Assembly (NCBI RefSeq): GCF_003173335.1
Contig: NZ_QGMZ01000012.1
Coordinates: forward strand, 16,488 to 80,487
DNA: 64,000 bases
Direction: 5' to 3'
Origin: Methanospirillum stamsii
GTDB taxonomy: Archaea; Halobacteriota; Methanomicrobia; Methanomicrobiales; Methanospirillaceae
In this document: one piece after another, positions 9,300 to 18,347 of the stretch
Layout of the letters: every line of letters begins with the position of its first letter
How positions within the stretch are numbered: position 1 is the stretch's first letter
Translations under genes and position numbers: made by a program
Notes under the pieces: generated by a model
Database searches by the model: none
What the model was told of the DNA's origin: nothing
What the model saw: only the letters and a program-made list of their open reading frames with translations

Positions 9300-9869
9300 T
9301 CAGAGATCTGATTCGATTTTTGTGATCATCGTCCTGATATCAAGCCAGACGATTAGACCACTTTTATCCTTTTCTCCGGCAACTTTTGTTTTCTTTCTGA
9401 TGACACCGAGAATATCCCGGTGAGATTTTTGTGAGGCCGAATTATCTTTATCAATATCTTCCTGGCTGTATGTCGTAACTGAAAACACATCGTCAACCAG
9501 AATACCAATGGGTTTTTCGGTAATTGATCGATCTAATACAATTATTCTTGATTTTTTCTTTCCGGATGCTTCGGTTGTAATATGCATCAGATCTTTAAGA
9601 TCAATGATAGTTGTAATCATACCCCGAAGATCAATGATTCCCTTAAGATATGAGGGAGTACTGGGAAGTGGAGTTACCTCTGTCTGGGTAATTACTTCAC
9701 GGGTATCAAAGAGATCTATTGCAAAAAGTTCATTCCCTAAGACAAATTCAACAACCTGGATGGTACCAGCCCCTTTCGTCCTTATCCTTGACGCTATATG
9801 AACCGGCGACTGAACAACAGAACTTTCGTCTTCAATTGTTGCCTGGGCCTCAACACTATAAGTTGCCAT
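9300..9869 (-). CDS. CheW-domain chemotaxis coupling protein
   Basis: 189 residues. A CheW-like domain spans about residues 34-185: it starts IQVVEFVLGNELFAIDLFD, continues with SYLKGIIDLRGMITTIIDL and has ILVDDVFSVTT, the standard blocks of the family. CheW links membrane chemoreceptors to the CheA kinase. Roughly 30 extra N-terminal residues precede the domain. A good ribosome site (GAGGA) lies about six bases before the ATG. No cheA, receptor or other che gene is adjacent, so this is a solitary adaptor; two more CheW-like genes follow within 3 kb. Confidence 0.9.
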   Translation of the reverse strand: MATYSVEAQATIEDESSVVQSPVHIASRIRTKGAGTIQVVEFVLGNELFAIDLFDTREVITQTEVTPLPSTPSYLKGIIDLRGMITTIIDLKDLMHITTEASGKKKSRIIVLDRSITEKPIGILVDDVFSVTTYSQEDIDKDNSASQKSHRDILGVIRKKTKVAGEKDKSGLIVWLDIRTMITKIESDL

Positions 9870-10230
9870 GATGATCCTCTTAGTTAATACTGATACTTAT
9901 TCTGTAGAGCCTTAAACTTACTCCTGTGCTCGGTAATAATTCATTGACAAATACCAAAGGGTGATCCTTTGCATCTACTGAACATTCCAATAACCATCTA
10001 ATTAGCGATAAATGCCACAATTTTGAGGTTTTTGGCAAGATCTAGACGAATTCGACTGGAAATAGAGGGGTCTTGAAGCAAACTCCATATTCCGGACAAT
10101 TGATGATATGAGTTTCAAAAGTTAGTCTAATTGCGCTTTTTTAAAAAACCTCTGATCAAAAGACTCAAGAAGAGAGGATCATACGTTCCATCCGTCAAAC
10201 CATTGTATAATTGGAACAAATATCTTACCC
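9870..10230. other. Divergent intergenic region, no gene seen
   Basis: 361 bp between the divergent CheW and membrane protease genes, presumably carrying both promoters. It has no open frame worth reporting and no stable hairpin with a T tract. A TGATGA...CTGA pair near 10103-10155 loosely resembles C and D boxes but lacks the flanking stem and was not called. Confidence 0.4.
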
Positions 10231-10848
10231 ATGCAAATATGGGATCAAATACCCCTTCGTGAAAGAAGAGATCTACTTGTCGCATGGCTGGCCCTTTCTG
10301 CGGCATTTACCCTGGCAATGGTCTGGGGACAACGATTAGACCCGCTTATTATCGGCCAGTTCTTTGTTATTTCTCTTGTAACCGCCGGAATTGCGTTCAT
10401 CATTCATGAAATGGCGCACAAATTCACTGCAATGAAGTACGGATACTGGGCAGAGTTCCAGATGAATAGTATGATGCTGGTTGTCGCAGTTGCCATGGCC
10501 GCACTTGCAGGTATTGTATTTGCAGCTCCTGGGGCAACAATGATTTATGGGAACCAGATCTCCCGTGAAGAGAACGGGAAAATTTCTCTTGCAGGCCCGG
10601 TTAGTAACCTACTTCTCATAATACCATTCGCAGCGTTGGCATTTTTAGGGCATACTCCGGGACTGTACCTTCTTGCCATCATCGGAGTTGTGGGAATAAA
10701 AATAAACGCAATGATTGCTGCATTCAATCTTCTGCCTATCGGCCCCCTTGACGGTGCAAAAATTCTCGCATGGAACCCGGCTGTTTTTGCAGGAGTTTTT
10801 CTGATAGCCTTTGGAATTCTCTTTGGTTCATTAAGCGGATTCTTTTAA
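10231..10848 (+). CDS. Site-2-protease-like membrane metallopeptidase (M50 family)
   Basis: 205 residues with about five or six hydrophobic segments. The zinc-binding motif HEMAH (His59, Glu60, His63) lies in a membrane helix, and the third zinc ligand region NLLPIGPLDGAKI (Asp174-Gly175) follows about 110 residues later; both are hallmarks of intramembrane M50 peptidases that cut membrane-bound regulators. It is short and lacks PDZ or CBS domains, as do many archaeal members. The substrate is unknown. It stands alone between a divergent CheW gene and a hypothetical gene. Confidence 0.87.
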   Translation: MQIWDQIPLRERRDLLVAWLALSAAFTLAMVWGQRLDPLIIGQFFVISLVTAGIAFIIHEMAHKFTAMKYGYWAEFQMNSMMLVVAVAMAALAGIVFAAPGATMIYGNQISREENGKISLAGPVSNLLLIIPFAALAFLGHTPGLYLLAIIGVVGIKINAMIAAFNLLPIGPLDGAKILAWNPAVFAGVFLIAFGILFGSLSGFF

Positions 10849-10945
10849 TTTCAAACAGATTTCCACCCGGATTCGTCAAAACCCGGGTGACTACTCTTTT
10901 CACCCAGCAAACATATCAGGTATCAGGCTGAGGTATGTGCTATCC

Positions 10946-11872
10946 ATGGTACTGGAAGAAGAGATCTGGTTTTCATCAGAAGGAGAGGCACAGGAATGTT
11001 CCCGTATCTTTAGAAAGATGAATATTTCAGCCCATATCAGAACAAAGGTAGAGCTTGAAAACATGGTTCAATATAAAGCACCCTATTCTGCATTAAAAGG
11101 AATAATAGAAGAGGAAATTGAGAGGATACGAAGTGCAGAAGACGATGATGTGGAAGAACTCACCGAATCATATCAGGAAATGTGCGATTATCTGAAAACT
11201 ATTCATGACCTGATGGAAAAGACATTTACAGAAAAATCACCGGGGGACCACATCGGAACAACCGTCTATGACTTCTTCATCAAAGAAGGAAAAATGCCGG
11301 AAGATGAAGAGTCAATGGTTGCTTTTTTTCATGAAGCCGTCCTCATCCGGGTTTTAGAGCTCAACAATTTAATAGATATCAATGAAGAAGGGATGACTCT
11401 TGCCAGAACCATCTCCCCGGATGACGCACAGATGGTGATATTTGAAGATGAGATACCCCCATTGAGGGAAGAAGCCCTCCAGAAATGGAATATTCAGAGA
11501 AGTCTTGAATCAAAAGATATCCTCTCATACATTGTAACAACCAGCCCGGATATTGTATTCCTCGAAGACCTGACCGAACTGGAAAATTTCTTTGAACGAA
11601 TTGAATATGATCCTGAAAACTTGTCTTTCTTCGTCAACTTACAGGTAAAACAGGTATTGGTGGCTGAGATAATCAGCATGATTCAAAAGACAGGGAAAAA
11701 TACCCGGGAGCAGTTGATCGTAGAATTTATACACTATGAATTCCCGATTCATGACGAAATGATGGGTATTGGCCTGCACCTTTCACAAGATTTCATCGGA
11801 GGAGTTCTTGATGACCTGAAAAAAACAGGAATCCTGAAGGGTAAGGATTCCAAACTGAAAGTCATAATATAA
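10946..11872 (+). CDS. Acidic hypothetical protein in the CheW neighbourhood
   Basis: 308 residues from ATG at 10946; a GTG at 10937 is possible but the GAGG ribosome site ends only three bases before it, against twelve for the ATG. I do not recognise the family. It is acidic and predicted mostly helical, with charged helices such as EEEIERIRSAEDDDVEELTE. The last 70 residues (NTREQLIVEFIHYEFPIHDE, then LSQDFIGGVLDDLKKTGIL) look like a winged-helix-type fold, which is inference. There is no signal peptide or membrane segment. It converges on a CheW gene with a 9 bp gap. Confidence 0.7.
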   Translation: MVLEEEIWFSSEGEAQECSRIFRKMNISAHIRTKVELENMVQYKAPYSALKGIIEEEIERIRSAEDDDVEELTESYQEMCDYLKTIHDLMEKTFTEKSPGDHIGTTVYDFFIKEGKMPEDEESMVAFFHEAVLIRVLELNNLIDINEEGMTLARTISPDDAQMVIFEDEIPPLREEALQKWNIQRSLESKDILSYIVTTSPDIVFLEDLTELENFFERIEYDPENLSFFVNLQVKQVLVAEIISMIQKTGKNTREQLIVEFIHYEFPIHDEMMGIGLHLSQDFIGGVLDDLKKTGILKGKDSKLKVII

Positions 11873-11881
11873 GATACAATT

Positions 11882-12469
11882 TTATTTTTTCGCATTTTTC
11901 CTGTATTCATCCGAAAGCAGGTACTCCGGATTAAACAATGCAGTCAGTCGGAATGTTATCGTGTCAGACTGTCCGTCATCAGTAATAGTCCGGATAAGAT
12001 CTTCAAAATCTATCCAGACAAGATCATCATTACCTGCAGCATACTGTCTCCCGTTCTGGTGCAAAAAGGTATCAAGAGAACATTTCAAAAAGCCAAGCAT
12101 GAAATTATTCTGAATCTTTGTATCAGACCGGTCCAGAAGATTCACGACAGAATCCGGAACTTCCATGATGCCATAGACATCATCCACCAGCATCCCGAAC
12201 CTTGTTGCACTCTGATTTTCAGGAACGAATACGATTATTTTCTTTTTTAACCCTTCTTTAGCCAGAGGGATAATCTTCCGGATATCAATAACCTTGACAA
12301 CTTCTTCCCTGATGTGAATGATTCCGGGAATAAAATCCGGTGCCCCGGGGAGAGGAATTTTTACCTGGTCCTGAACAATTTCACGGATATAAGAAACCTG
12401 GGCCCCATACAGTCCTTCTCCCAATGCAAATAATAATAACCGGTGAATGATTTCCTTATCTGCAGGCAT
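11882..12469 (-). CDS. CheW-domain protein
   Basis: 195 residues from ATG at 12469 (a GGAG site lies ten bases upstream; the alternative ATG at 12478 is only one base from it and would add MEL). The CheW-like domain fills most of the chain: RLLLFALGEGLYGAQVSYI, then PGIIHIREEVVKVIDIRK and MLVDDVYGIMEVPDSV. A loop of about 35 residues after the VDDV block is longer than in classic CheW. Probably an adaptor between receptors and a CheA encoded elsewhere. It is divergent from a third CheW gene 172 bp away. Confidence 0.85.
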   Translation of the reverse strand: MPADKEIIHRLLLFALGEGLYGAQVSYIREIVQDQVKIPLPGAPDFIPGIIHIREEVVKVIDIRKIIPLAKEGLKKKIIVFVPENQSATRFGMLVDDVYGIMEVPDSVVNLLDRSDTKIQNNFMLGFLKCSLDTFLHQNGRQYAAGNDDLVWIDFEDLIRTITDDGQSDTITFRLTALFNPEYLLSDEYRKNAKK

Positions 12470-12641
12470 CAGTTCCATTCTCCAAAGGATAATACAGACG
12501 AATCAGCCGGGAACGGTCTGACTCTTGCATTTATCGTATGAACAGTATAAGAGATAGGATTTTGCATCATATGCGGGCGATGATCGAAGAATTTGAATAG
12601 GGGGAACTCTGAAGATAACATCAACAAAAGACCGGATTATC

Positions 12642-13178
12642 ATGCAGGACCATCTGACGCTTATTGAGATACTATTAGGAAGAGACCGTTATCTTATTGA
12701 TGGTGATATGATCGATAAGTTTGTCAGACCACTAAAAACAATGTCAGTGTATGATGCTCCTCCCTATATTGAAGGGATGGCAAAATGGGGTGATGAGATG
12801 ATCCCGGTCATAAATATCGCTCCACTTCTCGGGATGGAACGGGATGAATCGAGCAAACAACGAACGCTCATTGTTCATAAGGGATCAGTGAGTGAACATG
12901 AGATGGCTGTTTCGGTTGATGACGTATTCAATGTCCGGACCGTTCTACCCGGAGATATCATGCCTGCAGATATTTCAGCCTGCGAAGGGATGGAAGAATA
13001 CGTAAAAGGATTAATCCGCCTGAAAATTGTGACCGATGAGAACGAGGAAGAAATTCTTCTTTTATACCTGAACCTCTATAAGATGCTTACTGACTTATTG
13101 CGGGGCAGAATTGCGCGGCCATCTCCGGATTTTTATATCTGGAGATGGGATTCCACAGATAAAACAAAAACAGTCTGA
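12642..13178 (+). CDS. Divergent CheW-domain protein
   Basis: 178 residues with a degenerate CheW-like fold: LTLIEILLGRDRYLIDGDMI, PPYIEGMAKWGDEMIPVINI, then MAVSVDDVFNVRTVLPGDI. The Gly and Val-Asp-Asp-Val positions that mark the family are kept, but the N-terminal block is poor, so the call is slightly less sure than for its two neighbours. The basic C-terminal tail is unique to this copy. It lies upstream of hisD with a 65 bp gap that contains a separate hisD promoter. Confidence 0.8.
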   Translation: MQDHLTLIEILLGRDRYLIDGDMIDKFVRPLKTMSVYDAPPYIEGMAKWGDEMIPVINIAPLLGMERDESSKQRTLIVHKGSVSEHEMAVSVDDVFNVRTVLPGDIMPADISACEGMEEYVKGLIRLKIVTDENEEEILLLYLNLYKMLTDLLRGRIARPSPDFYIWRWDSTDKTKTV

Positions 13179-13213
13179 TATCCGGTCAGGTGTCCAGTCA
13201 GTCTGACAACCCA

Positions 13214-13224
13214 TTTTTTTAAAG
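13214..13224 (+). promoter_or_regulatory. TATA-box candidate for hisD (leaderless start)
   Basis: TTTTTTTAAAG lies about 25 bases before the hisD ATG at 13244, the spacing expected between an archaeal TATA box and the transcription start. Since no Shine-Dalgarno precedes the ATG, transcription probably starts at or next to the start codon. Confidence 0.45.
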
Positions 13225-13243
13225 CCATGCCTATGTACTACCC

Positions 13244-14506
13244 ATGAACTGGAGTCCGGTAGAACTGGAGGACTGGCTGATACGACAGAAAAGCACCCTT
13301 GATGAAGTCAGAGGTTCTGTTGAGACGATAATAAATGAGGTAAGGACTCGCGGGGACGCAGCACTACTGGATTATGCTGAAAAATTTGACGGGGTAAGAC
13401 CTGATGCCGTCAAAATGAGTAATGCTGACAGAGATGCTGCATACGAAGTTGTTTCGCCGGATGTTGCTGAAGCTCTTTCTGAAGCATATGCAAGAATTAG
13501 CCGGTTTCACGAACTCCAGCGTCGTGATGATCTCTGGCTGGTCTCAACCGAACCCGGCATCACCCTTGGAGTAAAAACCACTCCGCTTTCCCGGGTCGGG
13601 ATATATGTTCCCGGAGGGCGTGCTTCTTACCCGTCAACCGTTCTGATGTGTGCAGTTCCGGCAAAGGTAGCCGGTGTTGAGAAGGTTATCTGCTGCACTC
13701 CGCCACCGGTAAATCCACTGACGGTTGTTGCCTGCGATATCGCTGATGTTGATGACATCTATCTTACCGGTGGTGCACAGGCAATTGCTGCAATGACCTA
13801 CGGAACTGAGAGCATTCAGCCGGTGGAGAAGATAGTAGGACCAGGAAACAGGTATGTTACCGCTGCAAAGATGATGGTCAGAGAACAGGTGGAGATAGAC
13901 TTTCCTGCCGGACCATCAGAGATAGCCATCATTGCTGATGAAAGTGCAAAACCTGATTTCATCGCAGCGGATATCATCGCCCAGTCAGAACATGATCCCT
14001 TATCTGCATCAATTCTCATAACCACCAGTGAAAAACTGGCTGGTGAAGTGGGAAGATATGTAAAGAAACTTGCCGGAGAAGCAGACCGGAAAGAGATAAT
14101 CAGGCAGTCCCTCTCAAGGTCAGGATATCTTATCGTGAAAGATCCTATGGAAGCAGCGGATGCATCCAATATCATAGCGCCTGAACACCTCGCAATTCAG
14201 GTCACCGATCCGTTGTCACTCATGGGAAGAATAAAAAATGCAGGATCTATCTTTGTCGGGCCATATGCAGCAGTTGCCTGTGGGGACTATGCATCAGGAA
14301 CAAACCATGTCCTCCCGACCGCAGGAAATGCCCGGTATTATTCAGGTCTGAATGTGGCACATTTCACCAAAACATCAACCATCCAGATGATTGAAAAACA
14401 GGGACTTGAAGAGATTGGAGATATTGTTGAAACCATTGCAGATGCTGAGGGACTGACTGCCCATGCTGACTCGATCCGGATCCGGAGAAAAAAACCTACC
14501 AACTGA
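13244..14506 (+). CDS. hisD: Histidinol dehydrogenase
   Basis: Last two steps of histidine synthesis: NAD-dependent oxidation of L-histidinol to histidine, a zinc enzyme. 420 residues, normal length. Signature blocks are VGPGNRYVTAAK, PAGPSEIAIIAD, the catalytic and zinc region AQSEHDPLSAS (Gln247, His250), APEHLAIQV (Glu314, His315) and GTNHVLPTAGNARYYSGL. The gene is monocistronic here; hisC lies 8 kb further on in another operon. Its 3' end overlaps the convergent ATPase gene by 11 bp. Confidence 0.97.
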   Translation: MNWSPVELEDWLIRQKSTLDEVRGSVETIINEVRTRGDAALLDYAEKFDGVRPDAVKMSNADRDAAYEVVSPDVAEALSEAYARISRFHELQRRDDLWLVSTEPGITLGVKTTPLSRVGIYVPGGRASYPSTVLMCAVPAKVAGVEKVICCTPPPVNPLTVVACDIADVDDIYLTGGAQAIAAMTYGTESIQPVEKIVGPGNRYVTAAKMMVREQVEIDFPAGPSEIAIIADESAKPDFIAADIIAQSEHDPLSASILITTSEKLAGEVGRYVKKLAGEADRKEIIRQSLSRSGYLIVKDPMEAADASNIIAPEHLAIQVTDPLSLMGRIKNAGSIFVGPYAAVACGDYASGTNHVLPTAGNARYYSGLNVAHFTKTSTIQMIEKQGLEEIGDIVETIADAEGLTAHADSIRIRRKKPTN

Positions 14507-15797
14507 TCCGGATTACCGCTTTTTCTTCTTCCGTAAGTACCGGCCCGAGTGATTCCGGACTGATATCATACCCGGCCATGGGATCAAAATCTGGATAGAG
14601 ATCGCACTTATCCAGGATATCCACAAATTCACGAAGGAATATCCTGGGCATAACATCAATTCTTCCACCGAAATGGCTGCAGATACGTTCGACCATGGTC
14701 CGGATAAACCGGTGGGATATCCTGTTTCTGTCAACTTCGCCATATGCAGAAGCATAGACACCCGTCACCCGGAGAGCGACCTCCTCCAGTTTTCTGGCGT
14801 CAAAAGATTTCAGTACTATCTGTGTCTGTCTCGGGTTGGGAAATCCTGCATGTTCCGGGACCATACCTATCCGTTCATACAGCGGGGGGACTGATTTCAT
14901 ACCCCGTGCCCCGTCATATAGAAGCGGTGTTCCTCCGATTATAATGAACCAGTGCGGAAGAAGGCCACCGTCAAGTGCATCAATAATCTGAACCAGGTTT
15001 CGATATCCCCGGTCACGAAGGTTCCGGGGAAGACTCTGGGTAATTTCAAGTTCATCAAGAGCAAGGGCACATCCAAGGTATCCGGCACCCCGTGCGACAA
15101 GGGATACAACCTGCATGAACGATAGAACCGAACCATCATCAACCCCGCCCCTGATACCTGCCTGCTGTTTTACCCCCCGCCCAACCTGGGATTCTCCGGC
15201 CAGCCACCCGATTGCCGCCTGTGCGGTCTTGAAATCACCTGCATCTGATGCCTGGTAATATGTCCGGATCATTGCTGCAAGAGAGGAATGGATTTCACTG
15301 ATATCAGAAAGGGCATGTTCCACCTCTTTTAAAACAAGACTGTCGATTAAACCCTGATCATTCAAAGAACCAGCATCCCGGTTCCGGACCCGTTCTTCTA
15401 TTGCAAATAACCAGCCGTCAATTAAAGAGCGAAGGGCATTTTCCTCACCTCCCGCAACAAGAGAGGTCATCATCCGGGTGTATATCGTACTCAACTTATA
15501 CAGGGGGTTTGTAGGTGATAGCGGAACACGTGCGGTTACAAACCCTTCTTCCCGGGCAATTTCAAGAGCTCTGGATATCAGAAATGTTTTTCCGGAGCCG
15601 TATTCACCACGGACTGCCTTAATATCAGCCCCGGATCGTGCAACCAGTCTGAGTTGATCACGAATTGCCTGCTCTTCTGATTCCAGACCAACAGCAAATC
15701 TTGAAAGGCCCTGTGCAGGGACGGTGCCTCTTCGTAAGGCATTGATTATCCCGATACTTTCCAGCACAACCGGCTCTACCGGTTCAGGGACCTGCAT
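14496..15797 (-). CDS. BrxD/DUF2791-like P-loop ATPase
   Basis: 433 residues resembling the BrxC/BrxD (DUF2791) family of P-loop ATPases, members of which occur in BREX phage-defence loci and in other predicted DNA-processing clusters. It begins with the family-typical block IINALRRGTVPAQGL; Walker A is GEYGSGKTF (residues 64-72) and Walker B ALALDELE (Asp248, Glu249). A later stretch GIRGGVDDGSVLSFMQVVSL and the ending with SWFIIIGGTPLLYDGARG-like features (HWFIIIGGTPLLYD) also fit. Ribosome site GGAGAGG lies eight bases before the ATG. The start overlaps the upstream TPR gene by 14 bp. There is no PglZ, BrxC or methylase nearby, so this is not a complete BREX system. An Lhr-like helicase, the usual neighbour type, is at 61881-63929. 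Confidence 0.82.
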   Translation of the reverse strand: MQVPEPVEPVVLESIGIINALRRGTVPAQGLSRFAVGLESEEQAIRDQLRLVARSGADIKAVRGEYGSGKTFLISRALEIAREEGFVTARVPLSPTNPLYKLSTIYTRMMTSLVAGGEENALRSLIDGWLFAIEERVRNRDAGSLNDQGLIDSLVLKEVEHALSDISEIHSSLAAMIRTYYQASDAGDFKTAQAAIGWLAGESQVGRGVKQQAGIRGGVDDGSVLSFMQVVSLVARGAGYLGCALALDELEITQSLPRNLRDRGYRNLVQIIDALDGGLLPHWFIIIGGTPLLYDGARGMKSVPPLYERIGMVPEHAGFPNPRQTQIVLKSFDARKLEEVALRVTGVYASAYGEVDRNRISHRFIRTMVERICSHFGGRIDVMPRIFLREFVDILDKCDLYPDFDPMAGYDISPESLGPVLTEEEKAVIRISW

Positions 15798-17544
15798 ACC
15801 GATATACCTCTCCTGATTCAGTTATGCCTTCTTTCATAAGTATCTGCCACCCGCCTGCAGAGGTTTTTCGCATCAGGCGGTTCATCAGACCTGCTATCCG
15901 CTTTGTCCCACAAACAGTACGGAGCTCTAATTCAGAACACACCAGATGTCGTCTCATATACTGGAGCACCGCTTCTTCAGCAGATGTAAGACCGGGAATT
16001 GTGAGACTTCTGCTGAAATTACTCTTCTCCTGCTCCGGATTATCGAAGGTATATCTGACCGGAAGTCCGGGTGTTTTACAGGACATCAGGAGAGAGAACA
16101 GGTGATCAGCCATTTTCTTCTCCTGAGCAGGCACATGTGCAAGGGCTTTCAGGCACAGAATCATTCCTTCTCCGTATCGTCCATTTTTCAACTCCTCTGA
16201 TGCAAGAAGACCAGCAACCTGGCAAAAGATTCTTTTTCCGCGGGTTGAAGAGACGGGAAGACATTTCTGAAATTTATCATGGAGAAAATGGAGCAGATTT
16301 ACATTTTCAGAGATGTTTTCAAGAGCAGATGCAGCGACAAACTCAAGGTCTCGTACCTTTCCGGTATTTTTCAGGATATAGGTGATTATTTTTTCCCATT
16401 CACGCATGTTCCCCGTCCTTTCCAGGTACGCAGCATATAATAGACCTCCCTTTACTATGTCTGACCGGAATGCTTTCTGAAAATACTGATGGGCAAGATC
16501 ATGCCTGCCTGTTCTTTCTGCGCAAAGACCTGCAAAGGCTGCATAGGAGGGATGAAGAACCTGCCCGGCTTTTTCCATCAGATCCTCTTCTGACTGATGA
16601 TTTAACCTGACAATTTCTAAATATTCATTCAGCCACCTCATAATGTCATCTGCGGATGCTACAGGAGGATCCGGAAAGAGCACTGACTTATAGATCTCTT
16701 CCGCACGGGGTAATTCACCAAGCCTCAACAGTGAAGAGCAGATAAGAGTCCGGACACCAGGATCAGTTATCCCTGACAGGTATGTTGAACAGACCCCTGC
16801 TGCTTCTCTATCCCGCTTTTGCACCTGTAACAACCGGACATACTCTACAATAACCGGTATTGTGCCGGTCCTGGCAATCCGGGGAAGGATAACAGAATCA
16901 GCCTTCTCCGGTGAAAGGCCTGTAATGGCTCTGACGAGAAGAACAAATTCATCATCAGAGGGATTTTTTTCCGGATTGATTTCAGAAAAGATCTCTTCAA
17001 CTCTTCCTGCTTCAGATAATGCCCGCAGGTATTCAGGACGGCAGCAGGAAGGACGGTTGTTATGCAAATATAATTGGATAGCCTCTTCAGGGTTTTCATT
17101 GCGAAGATGGGCATCCATTAACCTGCATAGATCGCGTGAGTTTTCAGAAAGAGTATACAGCCGGTTTAAAACTGGTATTGCTGCAGAATAATCTTCCTGT
17201 GACATTACATATTCAGCATACCATAAGAGTCCGTCCCGGTTATCCGGGTCAAGACAGACCGCATCTGAAAATACTGCCCGCGCCTCATCGTCACCCCGTT
17301 CTTTTAGTATCCGGCCAAGATAGATACAGACTTCAGCAGAATCAGGAACCGTAACCCGGAGATCACGAAGGCAGACCTCCGCATCATCAATGGATCCGGT
17401 CTCGATAAGAGAGACTGCTTCAAGAATCCTTATCGGAACATCTCTCTCTCCTGGAGAAAGACCATGAATAAAACCAAGACATTCAGTATAATGTCCCTTT
17501 TCAAACAGACCAAGTGCTTTTTTGTGTATCTGTTCAGGAATCAT
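15784..17544 (-). CDS. Tetratricopeptide-repeat protein with winged-helix-like tail
   Basis: 586 residues, cytoplasmic (no signal peptide or membrane helix). TPR-type helical repeats run from residue 1 to about 500; clear units include IHKKALGLFEKGHYTECLGF, CIYLGRILKERGDDEARAVF and FAGLCAERTGRHDLAHQYFQ. The last 70 residues (LTSAEEAVLQYMRRHLVCSE, then LMNRLMRKTSAGGWQILM) look like a winged helix and could bind DNA or an adjacent protein. It overlaps the glycosyltransferase upstream by 11 bp and the BrxD-like ATPase downstream by 14 bp, so all three are probably made from one message. A scaffold or adaptor for the ATPase is the natural guess. Confidence 0.8.
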   Translation of the reverse strand: MIPEQIHKKALGLFEKGHYTECLGFIHGLSPGERDVPIRILEAVSLIETGSIDDAEVCLRDLRVTVPDSAEVCIYLGRILKERGDDEARAVFSDAVCLDPDNRDGLLWYAEYVMSQEDYSAAIPVLNRLYTLSENSRDLCRLMDAHLRNENPEEAIQLYLHNNRPSCCRPEYLRALSEAGRVEEIFSEINPEKNPSDDEFVLLVRAITGLSPEKADSVILPRIARTGTIPVIVEYVRLLQVQKRDREAAGVCSTYLSGITDPGVRTLICSSLLRLGELPRAEEIYKSVLFPDPPVASADDIMRWLNEYLEIVRLNHQSEEDLMEKAGQVLHPSYAAFAGLCAERTGRHDLAHQYFQKAFRSDIVKGGLLYAAYLERTGNMREWEKIITYILKNTGKVRDLEFVAASALENISENVNLLHFLHDKFQKCLPVSSTRGKRIFCQVAGLLASEELKNGRYGEGMILCLKALAHVPAQEKKMADHLFSLLMSCKTPGLPVRYTFDNPEQEKSNFSRSLTIPGLTSAEEAVLQYMRRHLVCSELELRTVCGTKRIAGLMNRLMRKTSAGGWQILMKEGITESGEVYRYAGP

Positions 17545-18238
17545 GTGGCAGGGTATGAGTCCTTATCCGTAGGAGTGTTGCCAACATTGCGATGGTATCA
17601 GATAGTCTGAGCCGTGAATCCAGCGTGTCATTCCATATAACCGGAACTTCAATGAGTGAATATCCCCGTTTTTTTAACTGCCATAACAGTTCCACATCAA
17701 ACTCGAAGCCTCTGCAGTGGAGATGGGGAAGAACTGTATAAATTGCCTCTTTTCGGAATAATTTTGCCCCGCATTGGGTATCGTGGAAAGGAAGACCGAA
17801 CATCAGGCGGATAAGGCCATTAAATGCCCGACTCTGAATTCTCCTGTATAGTGGCTGTTTCCGGTGAATCACCTGACCGGGGAGATGACGTGAACCGATG
17901 ATGCCGTCATGATGGCCGATGAGACTGCATAGCCTTATTAATTCTGAAACTGACGTGGAATTATCTGCATCCATAAAGCCAATCAGAGGTGCTGATGCCT
18001 TTTTAAAACCAGTATACACCCCTCCTCCTTTTCCAAGCCGGTGAGGAAAAGAGTAACATTGGATATTTAATTCATCGTGTGTTTCGGCATAGTTCCGGAT
18101 TATAAAATCTGTATTGTCATCTCCATCGCAGATAAAAATATATTCAATTTCCGGATTGGTCAATCCTTCAAGAAGGGGTGAGATCCGGGTTTCTTCATTA
18201 TATGCAGGGATAACGATGCTAAAAGATGGCTCTGTCAT
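17534..18238 (-). CDS. Family 2 glycosyltransferase
   Basis: 234 residues, GT-A fold, without membrane helices. It starts FSIVIPAYNEE, has the metal-binding DxD in GFMDADNSTSV (Asp90, Asp92), then GIIGSRHLPG and DTQCGAKLFRKEA, which is the pattern of dolichyl-phosphate glucose/mannose synthases such as ALG5 and DPM1-like proteins. It may charge a polyprenyl phosphate for glycosylation of surface proteins. It is the first gene of the operon with the TPR and ATPase genes, an unexpected combination. Confidence 0.88.
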   Translation of the reverse strand: MTEPSFSIVIPAYNEETRISPLLEGLTNPEIEYIFICDGDDNTDFIIRNYAETHDELNIQCYSFPHRLGKGGGVYTGFKKASAPLIGFMDADNSTSVSELIRLCSLIGHHDGIIGSRHLPGQVIHRKQPLYRRIQSRAFNGLIRLMFGLPFHDTQCGAKLFRKEAIYTVLPHLHCRGFEFDVELLWQLKKRGYSLIEVPVIWNDTLDSRLRLSDTIAMLATLLRIRTHTLPHDS

Positions 18239-18347
18239 TGATGGTTTTCAAATTAATACGTTACCTTAACTGTTTCAGTGGATATCCTCATATGTGTTCC
18301 CCATTATGAACGGTATCATCAATCCTGCTTAACGTGAAATAATAGGT

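Noticed and set aside
10095..10160. C/D-box small RNA
   Set aside because: TGATGA- and CTGA-like elements are present but without terminal stem or C'/D' pair.
14496..17544. A complete BREX defence system
   Set aside because: Only a BrxD-like ATPase is present; no PglZ, BrxC, BrxA/B or methyltransferase gene is found in the window.
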